Notes: generated by a model not told the origin, from the sequence alone. A stretch of 64,000 nt of DNA from JBEEJL01 sp043744215 (GCA_043744215.1 JAYTVC010000083.1:62001-126000); one strand, 5' to 3'; positions 17,552-26,360 are shown, counted from the stretch's first letter. Numbers and translations are program-made.

Positions 17552-18148
17552 CTATTTGTTTTGTGCCATGTGGCCAAAGCCAGCGGGAAAGCCATTGGTC
17601 TCCACCGACGATACCCATTTCAAATACGCGGCCACCGCTTCGGCTTCCTCTTTGTCCAGTTTGAGGTTGGGCATCTTGCGTTGCCAAGTCGGGTATTTTT
17701 CCGGGTTCATCAGAAATTTCACCATCGCATCTTCGGTGGTAGTGGTTTGCGTCATTGGCATCCACATTTGCTTCCATACCGGATCGAGCCACGCTTTAGT
17801 CAGGTCAGGTCCGTAGTAAGCGCCGTTGCCGAAAAAGGTGTGGCAATCCATGCACGCGCGGCTCTGGATCACCAGCTTGCCTTTGTGCATGACGGCTTCT
17901 GCCTGCTCTTCGGTATAGCGGCGGCCGAACAGCAATTGCTCTTCGCCGATCACCGGTTGATAGCGATTGTTCTCCGCCCTGTATTCGTAACCGATCTTTT
18001 GGTTGATCACCGAATACTTCGGCACGTTGGCTCCGCCTGGGCGGATCACCGCGAGACTGTCGATGGTGAGAAATAACAACACCACCAGCATCACCGCCGT
18101 GGTGCTAATGGCTCCGGCACGCCAGAATTTTGGGTCTTGCATCATCAT
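17552..18148 (-). CDS. norC: Nitric oxide reductase cytochrome c subunit NorC
   Basis: A 198-residue membrane-anchored cytochrome c: one N-terminal helix (about 12-32), then a periplasmic domain with the haem motif CMDCH (about 98-102), GPDLTKAW and a probable Met ligand near RKMPNL. It passes electrons from soluble cytochromes to NorB. Slightly longer than the usual 145-150-residue NorC, with the extra residues between helix and haem. Start after GAAGGGA; two further ATGs follow immediately and cannot be excluded. Confidence 0.96.
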   Translation of the reverse strand: MMMQDPKFWRAGAISTTAVMLVVLLFLTIDSLAVIRPGGANVPKYSVINQKIGYEYRAENNRYQPVIGEEQLLFGRRYTEEQAEAVMHKGKLVIQSRACMDCHTFFGNGAYYGPDLTKAWLDPVWKQMWMPMTQTTTTEDAMVKFLMNPEKYPTWQRKMPNLKLDKEEAEAVAAYLKWVSSVETNGFPAGFGHMAQNK

Positions 18149-18207
18149 GATGGCTTCCCTTCGCTATTTTCGTGATTGAACTTTAGCTCGCGTAACGATG
18201 AAGCCAT

Positions 18208-18221
18208 TTGATCCACATCAA
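18208..18221. promoter_or_regulatory. FNR box upstream of norCB
   Basis: TTGATCCACATCAA, a full match, centred about 66 bases before the norC start, the same distance as at nirK. Low-oxygen activation of the NO reductase operon is the expected role. Confidence 0.85.
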
Positions 18222-18366
18222 CCGGCGAGCATTCGTAACCCAATAGACTGCTACCAGAATGAAAGGTAATGGATTGTTTCCGCACTTCGCGGTGGCGTGA
18301 TGGCGTTGCTATCGTGCGTAAAACAGATGCTTACTCACTGCTTGATTCACTTTTGACGACATATCG

Positions 18367-18394
18367 TAACTTATTGATTATTATCATTATTTTT
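18367..18394 (+). promoter_or_regulatory. AT-rich element with IHF-like core (copy B)
   Basis: TAACTTATTGATT (18367-18379) is a perfect IHF-like core on the reverse strand, followed by ATTATCATTATTTTT. It ends 36 bases before the phosphoribosyltransferase start. It nearly repeats copy A base for base. Confidence 0.5.
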
Positions 18395-18415
18395 ACGTCT
18401 TGAAACGGCCAACCA

Positions 18416-18988
18416 ATGGAAAAACCCGCCGGGCTGCGCACCACGCTCTACAACACACAACAACTCGATGCCGTGATCGACAACATGGCGCGACAGGCAG
18501 CGGGTTTGCTCACGGCGCGCAAACAAATTTGCATCGTCGGCATTTTGCGGCGCGGCGCCCCGCTGGCGGACCGGCTGCGCGACAAACTGGAACGGCAATA
18601 CGCCATTCGCGATGTAATGCGGCTCAACTTGCAAATCAAACGTTATGCCGACGACCTTACGTTGTTGCACCCGGAAACGCGATTAATCGAAGCGCCGGAA
18701 CAGGCGCAACTCGACCTCAGCGGCTACACGCTGCTGGTGGTCGATGATGTGATGTATCAAGGCCACTCGTTGTTGCGTGCGGTGCAATACCTGTCGCAAA
18801 AACATCCCCTGGAAATTCGCACCGTGGTGTTGGTGGATCGCGGCGTGGCGAAACTTCCGGTGCGCACCGACGTGGTCGGCGTGCGCCTTGATGTGGCACC
18901 GCCCGACATCATCGAATGCAATGTGCCACCCTATGAAGACGAATTCAAAATCGAATTGTTGCAACCCACTGCGCGAGCACAAGCATGA
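18416..18988 (+). CDS. PyrR-like phosphoribosyltransferase
   Basis: A 190-residue type I phosphoribosyltransferase. The PRPP loop VVDDVMYQGHS (about 104-114) and the early GILRRGAPLA and RLNLQIKRYADD regions match PyrR/UPRT-like proteins. PyrR binds pyrimidine-operon RNA and has weak uracil phosphoribosyltransferase activity; here no pyr genes adjoin, so a nucleotide-salvage or regulatory role is possible. It overlaps trxC by four bases (ATGA), showing coupling. An IHF-like AT-rich element sits just upstream. Confidence 0.85.
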   Translation: MEKPAGLRTTLYNTQQLDAVIDNMARQAAGLLTARKQICIVGILRRGAPLADRLRDKLERQYAIRDVMRLNLQIKRYADDLTLLHPETRLIEAPEQAQLDLSGYTLLVVDDVMYQGHSLLRAVQYLSQKHPLEIRTVVLVDRGVAKLPVRTDVVGVRLDVAPPDIIECNVPPYEDEFKIELLQPTARAQA

Positions 18989-19425
18989 ACGACGACCAAC
19001 TGCGTGTCCCCTGCCCCCTCTGCAACGCCATCAACCGCGTGCCGCCGTCGCGTCTGGGCGAGTCGCCCACCTGCGGCGCGTGCAAAAAACCGCTGTTCGC
19101 AGGCGAAGCCATTACGCTTACCGCCGCCAACTTTGACACCCAGACCATCAGTAGCGATGTTCCGCTGGTGATCGACTTCTGGGCCGAATGGTGCGGCCCG
19201 TGCAAATTCATGGCACCGGTGTTCGAAAAAGCCGCGCACGATTTTTCGCCCGACATCCGCTTCGGCAAATTGGATACGGAACGGGAACCGGCCATCGCCA
19301 TGCGCCTGCGCATCAAAGGTATTCCTACATTGGTTCTATATAAGAATGGCCTCGAAGCGGAACGCCGCACCGGCGCGCTGGATTACCGTGAACTCAGCCG
19401 TTGGTTGGAAGGAATAAAAACATAG
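18985..19425 (+). CDS. trxC: Thioredoxin 2 (TrxC)
   Basis: A 146-residue thioredoxin with the TrxC-specific N-terminal zinc-binding module (C10, C13, C30, C33), followed by a thioredoxin fold with active site WCGPC (69-73) and the cis-proline segment KGIPTLVLY. It reduces cytoplasmic disulfides and is usually linked to oxidative stress; the zinc site responds to redox state. It is translationally coupled to the phosphoribosyltransferase, an uncommon pairing. Strong assignment. Confidence 0.95.
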   Translation: MNDDQLRVPCPLCNAINRVPPSRLGESPTCGACKKPLFAGEAITLTAANFDTQTISSDVPLVIDFWAEWCGPCKFMAPVFEKAAHDFSPDIRFGKLDTEREPAIAMRLRIKGIPTLVLYKNGLEAERRTGALDYRELSRWLEGIKT

Positions 19426-19484
19426 CTAGGCCAGCTTGCGGCGCAAAGTGAGAACGAACAACTAACACACTAACTGATGCCGAA

Positions 19485-19498
19485 TTGACCCAAGTCAA
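19485..19498. promoter_or_regulatory. FNR box upstream of the porin-cytochrome gene
   Basis: TTGACCCAAGTCAA, matching the consensus, centred about 94 bases before the start at 19586. It lies just after trxC. Confidence 0.8.
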
Positions 19499-19585
19499 TT
19501 GGCAGTAGGCGTAAGCACGTATTGTCAAAGACAGTGGTGTCGCAGTTATCTTCCCGGTGTTAAAAATTGAGAAAGGATCATCGTC

Positions 19586-21013
19586 ATGCAAAAAATAACA
19601 TGGAAAAGCGTGCGTACCGCGCTAGGGGCTGCGTTGATTCCCTTGCTGTTAAGTCCGCAATTGGCTCAGGCAGTGCCGTCATTTGCCCGGCAGACAGGGC
19701 AGAATTGCGTCGCCTGTCACGCTGGTGGGCAGTTCCCGGAGCTCACACCTTACGGGCGGATGTTCAAGCTCACCGGTTATACCATTGGCTCGCGCGCGCT
19801 GCCGTTGTCAGCGATGGCAGTGGCAAGCCTCAACAAGACGAAGAACACCGCTGACCTGGATCCGGCCAGCATTCCCAAGGACGGCAATCTCATGTTTGCC
19901 ACCGCCAGTCTTTTCCTGGCCGGGAAAATTACCGACAATCTGGGCGGCTTCGTCCAATATACGTATAACAACTACGACACGCTGAATGAAAACGGGAAAT
20001 GGGTAGGCCATAGTAGCTCGGATAATCTGGACCTTCGCTACGTTGAACGGTTTATAGATATCAATAAAGATTTTATCGTGGGCGTCACCATGAACAATAA
20101 CCCGACGGTGCAAGACGTGTGGAACAGCGTTCCGGCATGGGGCTATAACAGCGTACCGGGAAGCTCGGGGCCGGTGGCGACGCCGCTACTGGCGGGCGGG
20201 CTCGCGCAGAATGTGGCAGGGATAGGCGCCTATGCCTATTGGAACCAGACGTTGTATGCGGAGTTGGCTGGCTATAGAACGGCCGATGGGTTCTGGTCGT
20301 TCATGAGCCATGGAATAAATACCGCGCCGCGAGGCGACCAGCAGATTGTAAAGGGAACTAATCCCTACTGGCGTCTTGCTGTCACCAAAGATTGGGGAGC
20401 GCACAGCGCCATGTTTGGCACCTTTGGTATGGATGCCAAGATTTACCCGGATGCGCTGAACCCGACTGGCGCCACCAACCATTTCCGTGACAGCGGTCTG
20501 GATGCCCAGTACCAGTACATTCTCGATCCCCATGCATTCACCAGTACAGTCAGTTATATCCGGGAACGCATCAACTATGCGGACTCTGTGGCAAATCAGC
20601 CCCATCCGTTGGATCCCGACGGTACGCTTGGTTTACCGCTTACGAATGCTTCCGACACGCTAAAAATGTTCCGCGCAAAGGCGTCTTATGTGTATCGGGC
20701 CAAGTATGGGGGTACCCTGTCCTACTTCGACGTGACCGGCAGTGCGAACTCTGCGCTGCAGACGTCGGCTTTTGACCCGGCTAACCCCGGCGCGCTGCTG
20801 GATAGCTCGGAAAAAACCGGCAACCTTTCCGGCAACCCGGCCACACGCGGCTGGACCACGGAAGTATTCTGGACACCGGTGCAAAATGCACGCATGGGCT
20901 TGCAATATACAATGTTCAACAAGTTCAACGGCGCATCCAGCAACTATGATGGCTTCGGCAGGAATGCGAAGGACAACAACACGATGTTCCTTTATGTATG
21001 GGGCGCGTACTAA
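19586..21013 (+). CDS. Cyc2-like outer-membrane porin-cytochrome
   Basis: A 475-residue exported protein: signal peptide (about 1-29, ending AQA), then one haem motif CVACH (about 41-45) in the context FARQTGQNCVACH, with FPELTPYGRMFKLTGY after it. The remaining ~400 residues alternate aromatic and polar residues in beta-strand fashion and end in a terminal aromatic (VWGAY), as in outer-membrane barrels. This single-haem-plus-porin layout is that of Cyc2, the proposed extracellular iron oxidase, and its wider relatives. A role in moving electrons across the outer membrane is likely; the donor or acceptor is unknown. A c4-type cytochrome gene follows 60 bases later; an FNR box precedes. Confidence 0.75.
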   Translation: MQKITWKSVRTALGAALIPLLLSPQLAQAVPSFARQTGQNCVACHAGGQFPELTPYGRMFKLTGYTIGSRALPLSAMAVASLNKTKNTADLDPASIPKDGNLMFATASLFLAGKITDNLGGFVQYTYNNYDTLNENGKWVGHSSSDNLDLRYVERFIDINKDFIVGVTMNNNPTVQDVWNSVPAWGYNSVPGSSGPVATPLLAGGLAQNVAGIGAYAYWNQTLYAELAGYRTADGFWSFMSHGINTAPRGDQQIVKGTNPYWRLAVTKDWGAHSAMFGTFGMDAKIYPDALNPTGATNHFRDSGLDAQYQYILDPHAFTSTVSYIRERINYADSVANQPHPLDPDGTLGLPLTNASDTLKMFRAKASYVYRAKYGGTLSYFDVTGSANSALQTSAFDPANPGALLDSSEKTGNLSGNPATRGWTTEVFWTPVQNARMGLQYTMFNKFNGASSNYDGFGRNAKDNNTMFLYVWGAY

Positions 21014-21073
21014 CGTAGGTAATGCGCGAGTCCGGAATCGAACATGAATGACCACAAATTTTGGAGTGCAAAA

Positions 21074-21721
21074 ATGAAACCCCTCACCACAACACTGACG
21101 TTGGCATTAGCGCTGGCCGCAACGATTGCAGGATGCTCCACGAACGAACGATCCCGCTCTCTCAGCGATCCGGCCGTACCAGCCAAGACCATCGCCCAGC
21201 AGGTTTGTTCGAATTGTCATGGCGTGGACGGCAATGCCACATCTCCCAATTTTCCCAGGCTGGCGGGGCAGCCGGAGACGTACCTTATCACCCAATTGAA
21301 TGGCTTCAAGAGCCACAGTCGTTCCGATCCCGCCGGGTTCGAGTATATGTGGGGCCTGAGCAGACGCCTGAGCGACGACCAAATAATAGGGCTTGCTGCC
21401 TACTTTGCCGCACAGGCGCCAGCGGCGAATAAATCGGGCGATCCGAAGCTGATAAGCGAGGGCAAGGAAGTCTACGACAAAGGCGTTGCCTCCAAGAATA
21501 TTCCCGCGTGTGTAACTTGCCATGGTGCTCAGGGGCAAGGTAGTGGGACCTTCCCCCGCTTGGCTAGCCAGCATGCCGATTATATGGTCAAGCAGTTGCA
21601 AGTATTCCAGAGAACTGACGAACGTCCGGCAGGCAGCGTCATGAAACAAATCGCCCATGCCCTTACCCCCAGGGATATGCTGGCCGTAGCAACCTATCTT
21701 CAGGCGCTTACGTCTAATTGA
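21074..21721 (+). CDS. Dihaem cytochrome c4-like lipoprotein
   Basis: A 215-residue periplasmic cytochrome with two haem motifs, CSNCH and CVTCH, in the tandem-domain layout of cytochrome c4. The N-terminus has a lipoprotein signal with a lipobox-like AGC (ATIAGCS), suggesting membrane attachment. Candidate axial Met residues lie in each half. The start at 21074 follows GGAG; a 10-codon extension upstream is less likely. It follows the Cyc2-like gene and is the natural periplasmic partner for it, and could feed electrons to NirK or NorC. Partner links are inferred. Confidence 0.9.
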   Translation: MKPLTTTLTLALALAATIAGCSTNERSRSLSDPAVPAKTIAQQVCSNCHGVDGNATSPNFPRLAGQPETYLITQLNGFKSHSRSDPAGFEYMWGLSRRLSDDQIIGLAAYFAAQAPAANKSGDPKLISEGKEVYDKGVASKNIPACVTCHGAQGQGSGTFPRLASQHADYMVKQLQVFQRTDERPAGSVMKQIAHALTPRDMLAVATYLQALTSN

Positions 21722-21985
21722 CCTTGACAATGCAACCGTGCCTCCGCCACTTTACCCACCGGGAAGGCCGCTTTCGCGCAAGTGTGGGTGCGCGGGATGG
21801 GCAAATTTACGAAACGAATTCTTGATTAAATGGCTGCGACCGTTCATCAACAGAAGGCGATGAATAATGAATAGTTATGCGTGCCGCGCCCGCTGCGCTA
21901 AGACTGAACCGAGATTGGTTCCTAGTGTTTTTAACCAAGCGCAGCAATCGGCGCACAACAAATTAACGTTTCGCCGAAGGTTCCC

Positions 21986-22474
21986 ATGAAACTCGAAGGG
22001 TCCTGCAACTGCGGCGCGGTGCATTTCAGCGTCGAATCGCACACGCCTTATCCTTATTTGCGATGCTATTGTTCCATCTGCCGCAAAACGGCGGGCGGTG
22101 GCGGTTATGCCATTAACCTCATGGGCGAAGCGAAAACGCTCAAGGTGCATGGCCGCTCCCATGTAAAAATTTATCGCGCATTGATTGAAGATGAGACAGG
22201 CAAAAAGCGCAAAAGCGAATCGCGCCGCCACTTCTGCCGCGAGTGCGGCAGCGCGCTGTGGGCTTGGGATCCGAGTTGGAGCGACTGGGTTTACCCCTTC
22301 GCATCATGCATCGATACGCCGCTGCCCGCGCCGCCCGAACGCCAGCACATTATGCTGAACTACAAGGCTTCGTGGGTGCGCGTACCGCGTGGCGCGAAAG
22401 AAAAACATTTCGAAGAATATCCCGACGAGGCGATTATCGACTGGCACAAGGCGCGGGGATTGATGGTGAAATAA
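21986..22474 (+). CDS. GFA-family zinc protein
   Basis: A 162-residue member of the glutathione-dependent formaldehyde-activating (GFA)/CENP-V fold. The zinc cysteines appear in GSCNCGAV, RCYCSICRK and HFCRECGS, in the family order. Few members have proven activity, and most are not real formaldehyde-glutathione synthases, so the substrate is unknown. The 264 bases before it (21722-21985) show no gene or clear signal. No link to the neighbouring respiratory genes is evident. Confidence 0.85.
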   Translation: MKLEGSCNCGAVHFSVESHTPYPYLRCYCSICRKTAGGGGYAINLMGEAKTLKVHGRSHVKIYRALIEDETGKKRKSESRRHFCRECGSALWAWDPSWSDWVYPFASCIDTPLPAPPERQHIMLNYKASWVRVPRGAKEKHFEEYPDEAIIDWHKARGLMVK

Positions 22475-22518
22475 CGGCACGACATGTCACCGCGCACGTG
22501 GCTGAGATTTAATTACCC

Positions 22519-23052
22519 TCATTTGCCGCGCAGAAAAGCCGCCATCCCGGACATGACCTCTTCCTGATGCCCGACCCAAAGATGTCCGCCGCTCGGGCAG
22601 CCAATGAAACGCGCACCTTTAACATGCTCGGCGGTATATTTCGCGCCATCGTAGGTGCCGAACAGGTCGTCTTCCGCGCTGATGACAAGAGTAGGCACGG
22701 CGATGCGCTCCAGATCGTAGCGCGGCAGGGCTGAAGTCACCGCCGCATCGTTGAGGAAACCATAACGACGTGGCGCGACGGGCAGAATATGTTTGATGAC
22801 CTCGTTCACGCGCGCTTGCTCGTCGGCACTGGCGTTCTCGACGATTGTGGGCGGGGTGGCGAGAATCGCGCTGAAGATAGTAGAGCGGCTGATGCGCGGC
22901 GCCAGCCAGAACAGAAAATCGGAACGCAGCGCAGTGTCAAACAAGAATTCGGTCCACGCGGGTGTTTTCATCGGCGGCTCGCCGCCGGTACGGGGCACGT
23001 AGGTGCCCGGCACGAGAAGCACCAACCCATTGCAGCGGTCGGCATGGCGCAC
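22519..23052 (-). pseudogene. Alpha/beta hydrolase lacking its N-terminal half
   Basis: About 177 residues matching only the later part of an alpha/beta hydrolase: AMRHADRCNGLVLLVP (the strand after the nucleophile elbow), a cap region, the acid segment ISAEDDLFGTYDG and the catalytic histidine segment CPSGGHLWVGH. The oxyanion hole and GxSxG nucleophile that should precede are absent; the frame instead runs back into the end of the flavodoxin gene 13 bases away. A deletion has fused the two regions, so the protein is very likely inactive. Confidence 0.75.
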
Positions 23053-23064
23053 GCTAGATAGTGA

Positions 23065-23556
23065 CTACGCCGCAATACTCAGCCGATTATTTGCCTGCTC
23101 AACAAATGGTTTTATTTTTTCTTGGAAAGCACCGGACGCAACCGCGCGTTCATTGACGGCAAGGAAACATTGCGGCGCATGACCAACTAACAAAGTGAAC
23201 TGCGCCAACGCGCCGGCGACCTCATCGCCTCCCATGGTGCAAAACAAGGCGACGTTTTTCAGCTTCACGCCTTCGCGCTTGATGAAGCTGTGCAGCGGCG
23301 ACGACAGCTTGCCCATCCAGATCGGCGACCCGAGCACGACCAGGTCATAGGCGCTTGGGTCATTACCTTGGTACTCGATGGCTGGATGAAACGGGAAAAT
23401 CATTTCCATGCCAGAGCGCATATAGCCCAGCCTGCCATTGCGCGGTTTTTTATCCTTGATCACGCCTACATCCCAACCGGCCTGGCGTGCCATTTCCTCA
23501 GCCACTTTTTTTGTTGTGCCGGTCAGTGAGTAATAAATCAGCAATGTCTTTGCCAT
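23065..23556 (-). CDS. Flavodoxin-like protein
   Basis: A 163-residue flavodoxin-fold protein. The FMN phosphate loop YYSLTGTTKKVA (about 8-19) is intact, with VVLGSPIWMGKLSSP (about 75-89) and FCTMGGDE (about 106-113) forming the flavin site. It probably carries electrons or reduces quinones in the cytoplasm. It is downstream of a DUF6544-like gene on the same strand with a 19-base gap, so they may be co-transcribed. Confidence 0.88.
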   Translation of the reverse strand: MAKTLLIYYSLTGTTKKVAEEMARQAGWDVGVIKDKKPRNGRLGYMRSGMEMIFPFHPAIEYQGNDPSAYDLVVLGSPIWMGKLSSPLHSFIKREGVKLKNVALFCTMGGDEVAGALAQFTLLVGHAPQCFLAVNERAVASGAFQEKIKPFVEQANNRLSIAA

Positions 23557-23575
23557 GATTCACCTCGCAGAAGAA

Positions 23576-24439
23576 TTAACGCACGTACTCATACTCCGCC
23601 TTCACCACTCGCCCCTTCCAATATGGGTAGACGCCCTCTGGAAAAAGCCATTCCGCCACGCCATCGCCGGGCACCTGCATGCCGACGTGTTCTTCGTATT
23701 TGCCCACGCGCGCGCGCCAAGGAGCAAAGCGTTGCTGGCCATCTACTGTGTCGCGGTAACGCTTGGGTAAATAACATTCGGTCACACGGCCTTGCTCATC
23801 GAAGTGAAATTCGACTGAGACGCTTTCGCCTTGATCGGCAATCGTCGCCAACGCCTTGTTGTCATCAATGGGCGTCCACTTCACACCCGCGCTGGGCAGC
23901 AAGGCCGTGGGTAACCAGATGGCTTCGCCGAGATAGCGTTCAAACGCGGCACCCGCTAGCGGGAACGGGCCTTTTTGGTCCACCATGGTCACCAGCGAGA
24001 GGGCTTTGCCGAGTATGGCGCCCTGCCCGTCCATGTAGATGTCGCGCACGGCCATGTTCAACCTCGGCAGCATTTGAATGCGCGCATCCCACACGAAACC
24101 CGGCGGTTGCACGGTGTAATGTTGAACGGCCGTCATCGGGCTCCACGCATTCTCGGCTTTACCCATCCTGAATTCACCTTGCCATGTGATCAGCGCGGAG
24201 CGGATCATCGGCTGGCCGTCTTTCAATGCCCAGCGAAAATATTTGACGACCGGAGGCGGCAGATTTTCCAGCTCCTTGAAGTCCACTGTTTTCACGCTGC
24301 TCTGCGCGGAGCGCTGCATCAGCTTTTCCACGAATTGCGCGCTGTTGCTGTTCCAATTTCTGGTTGCGAGCCAAACAGCCAGCGTAAACGCGATGATTAC
24401 CAAGAGAAGAATGAACACGACCCATTTCGCCCAGATCAT
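23576..24439 (-). CDS. DUF6544-like membrane-anchored protein
   Basis: A 287-residue protein with one N-terminal helix (about 4-24), then a soluble domain resembling DUF6544/DUF6920 (pattern LPPPVVKYFRWAL, WQGEFRMG, FERYLGEAIWLPTALLP and ECYLPKRYRD). Its function is unknown to me. The start at 24439 is chosen over an upstream in-frame ATG because the hydrophobic anchor begins there. Likely co-transcribed with the flavodoxin gene. Confidence 0.75.
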   Translation of the reverse strand: MIWAKWVVFILLLVIIAFTLAVWLATRNWNSNSAQFVEKLMQRSAQSSVKTVDFKELENLPPPVVKYFRWALKDGQPMIRSALITWQGEFRMGKAENAWSPMTAVQHYTVQPPGFVWDARIQMLPRLNMAVRDIYMDGQGAILGKALSLVTMVDQKGPFPLAGAAFERYLGEAIWLPTALLPSAGVKWTPIDDNKALATIADQGESVSVEFHFDEQGRVTECYLPKRYRDTVDGQQRFAPWRARVGKYEEHVGMQVPGDGVAEWLFPEGVYPYWKGRVVKAEYEYVR

Positions 24440-24469
24440 GATTGAACGGCCTTTCTTCGATTGACAGTT

Positions 24470-24643
24470 TGTCGGCAAGGGATTGCCGACCTACGATTTC
24501 GATTGCGAATTTGACGCGCTGGAGTCCCGTTTTAGCGGGAATGTCGATTGGCCCGTAGGTCAGGTTGCCGATAGGCTACCTGACAAAAAATTGAAACGAG
24601 GTGACAGGCAACGGCACCAGCATCGCGCGCAACCTGACCTACG
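24470..24643. repeat. Intergenic inverted-repeat cluster
   Basis: CGTAGGTCAGGTTGC (24554-24568) and its exact reverse complement (24629-24643) form a 15-base inverted repeat; the second arm overlaps the end of the transporter gene. Nearby, CGGCAA...TTGCCG followed by ACCTACG (about 24472-24497) repeats the same theme, and a related GCAAAGGATTGCCGATCTAC-like stretch occurs near 55480. It looks like a dispersed intergenic repeat, possibly acting as a terminator. Confidence 0.6.
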
Positions 24644-25463
24644 TGCGTTTGTCATCAGGAAAGCGATAGATCAGGTAATACACCAGCGCCACCATCACGC
24701 TGCCGCCAAACAAATTGCCCAACGTAACCGGAAGCAAGTTGTGCGCAAAGCCGAGCCAGCTCACGTCGGCATTCACCGCGCCATAACCCGCGCCGTGCAA
24801 CAAAATACCGAGGGGAATGAAATACATGTTGGCGACGCTATGTTCAAACCCTGCGGCGACAAAAGCGGATATGGGAAATACGATGGCGAGGACTTTGTCG
24901 GTCACAGTATGCCCCGCCAGCGCGAGCCACACCGCCAGGCAAACCAGCGCGTTGCACAACACACCCTTGAAAAACGCTTCGGCAAAAGGCATGGCAATCT
25001 TGGCCGCGGCGATTTTTACATACTGCGCGCCTATCGCACCATTGGCCATATCCGCGTGGTTCGACCACAGCACCAGCAATGCCAAACCGATTGCGCCCAC
25101 GAAGTTGGATAAATAAACGACCAACCAGTTACGCAACAATTCATAAGTGGATATTTTGCGGTCACCCCACGCCATGACCAAAAGATTGTTGCCGGTAAAT
25201 AACTCTGCGCCTGCAACAACTACCAACACCAAGCCGAGTGAAAATGTCACGCCGGCCAACAATCGGGCCAATGCAAAACCCAACGTGGCGTCACTGGTGA
25301 CCAAGGTTGAAAACAGCGCGCCGAAGCCGATGAAGGCGCCCGCCAACATGCCCAGTAAAATCAGCGACAACAACGGCAAACGTGCTTTGGCGACGCCTAC
25401 CGATTCGACACGTTCGACTATTTGCGCTGGAGAATATGCGTCGGATCCGAAAATTTCGGGCAT
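24639..25463 (-). CDS. Formate/nitrite channel (FNT family)
   Basis: A 274-residue membrane channel with six helices and the FNT signature regions GFGALFST, AGAELFTGNNLLV, FVGAIG and AAGFEHSVANMYFIPLGI. FNT proteins move formate, nitrite or similar anions; the low-oxygen denitrification context favours nitrite, but sequence alone does not decide. Last gene of a likely operon with an unknown protein, Hsp20 and a CBS protein (gaps 52, 3 and 12 bases) under the FNR box at 26806. Confidence 0.92.
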   Translation of the reverse strand: MPEIFGSDAYSPAQIVERVESVGVAKARLPLLSLILLGMLAGAFIGFGALFSTLVTSDATLGFALARLLAGVTFSLGLVLVVVAGAELFTGNNLLVMAWGDRKISTYELLRNWLVVYLSNFVGAIGLALLVLWSNHADMANGAIGAQYVKIAAAKIAMPFAEAFFKGVLCNALVCLAVWLALAGHTVTDKVLAIVFPISAFVAAGFEHSVANMYFIPLGILLHGAGYGAVNADVSWLGFAHNLLPVTLGNLFGGSVMVALVYYLIYRFPDDKRT

Positions 25464-25475
25464 GAATGTGCGCGG

Positions 25476-25925
25476 CTATTTGCGGAACTGCATTTCGCGC
25501 CGCTGCTCCCTTGACATGAGCTTGTGGATTTCCAACAACTCGTTCGACACTTCGCCGATCAAATCATCCACGGTGACAATGCCCACCAGTGTGCCAGCGG
25601 CATCCACGACGGGCATACGACGGATTCCCTTGAGGCACATGAGCTTGAGTGTGTCGTCACGCTCGTCCAACTCTTCGGCCGTCACCAGATTGCCGATGAG
25701 AATGTCGCCGAGCGTCATTACTTTGGCGTCAAGCCCCATCGCCACCACCTCTACGACTATGTCGCGGTCGGTCACAATGCCGACTGGGATGTGCTGCCCG
25801 TCAGTCTCATCGACGACAATCACATCACCCACATGCTGGCGGCGCATGAGGTTCGACGCCTCGGTAATGGTGGTGTCGCGCTTGGCGAACACCACATTAC
25901 GGTTGCATAGGCTACCTATCGGCAT
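25476..25925 (-). CDS. CBS-domain pair protein
   Basis: A 149-residue protein made of two CBS domains (about 8-65 and 75-130), each with the usual (V)GIVTxxDxx motif: VGIVTDRDIV and VGIVTVDDLI. Such pairs bind AMP, ATP or similar nucleotides and signal energy status. The stand-alone pair parallels Rv2626c (Hrp1) of the mycobacterial DosR regulon. Three bases after hsp20 and twelve before the FNT gene, so surely co-transcribed. Confidence 0.92.
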   Translation of the reverse strand: MPIGSLCNRNVVFAKRDTTITEASNLMRRQHVGDVIVVDETDGQHIPVGIVTDRDIVVEVVAMGLDAKVMTLGDILIGNLVTAEELDERDDTLKLMCLKGIRRMPVVDAAGTLVGIVTVDDLIGEVSNELLEIHKLMSREQRREMQFRK

Positions 25926-25928
25926 GGC

Positions 25929-26360
25929 CTATTGCACCGCAATTTGCTTGGTGCGGCAGGTGACGGTTTTCGGCAGCGTCAGTTCCAGCACTCCGTCGTT
26001 ATATTTTGCGACGGCACCTTTTTCATCTACATCATGGGCCAGCGAGAAGGAGCGGGATACGCTGCCGTAATAGCGTTCGCTGTGCACCAGCTTGTCATTC
26101 TTTTTCACATCCTTTTCGCGTTTGGCTTCGGCGCTGATGGATATCTGGTTGCCTTCAACAGACACCTTGATATCTTCTTTTTTCACCCCCGGAATATCGG
26201 CATGTACCGTATAGGTATTGTCGTTTTCCGTTACGTCGATTTTCATTTGCATTTGTATCGGTGACGCCGTTTCAAGTCCCACCGGCTTGAGAAAAAACCC
26301 TTTAAGCAGGTCGTCGAACTTGTCCTGAAACGGGTCAAATAAAGTCAGGTTTGCCATCAC
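25929..26360 (-). CDS. Small heat-shock protein Hsp20
   Basis: A 143-residue protein with an alpha-crystallin domain (about 43-135), including DIPGVKKEDIKVSVEGNQISISAEAK and the closing GVLELTLPK. It holds unfolding proteins in the cytoplasm without ATP. It has a good AAGGAG start site. An AT-rich stretch precedes it. Second gene of the FNR-box operon; a low-oxygen sHsp matches HspX of the DosR regulon in role. Confidence 0.94.
   Translation of the reverse strand: MMANLTLFDPFQDKFDDLLKGFFLKPVGLETASPIQMQMKIDVTENDNTYTVHADIPGVKKEDIKVSVEGNQISISAEAKREKDVKKNDKLVHSERYYGSVSRSFSLAHDVDEKGAVAKYNDGVLELTLPKTVTCRTKQIAVQ

Noticed and set aside
16568..18076. 502-codon plus-strand frame opposite norB and norC
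   Set aside because: It is antisense to two clearly real genes and encodes a His/Arg/Gln-rich sequence typical of an antisense shadow of membrane-protein DNA.
18367..18394. Resemblance of the AT-rich element to a Fur box (ATAATGATAAT-like on the reverse strand)
   Set aside because: Only copies A and B resemble a Fur box; the other six do not, whereas all eight keep the IHF-like core.
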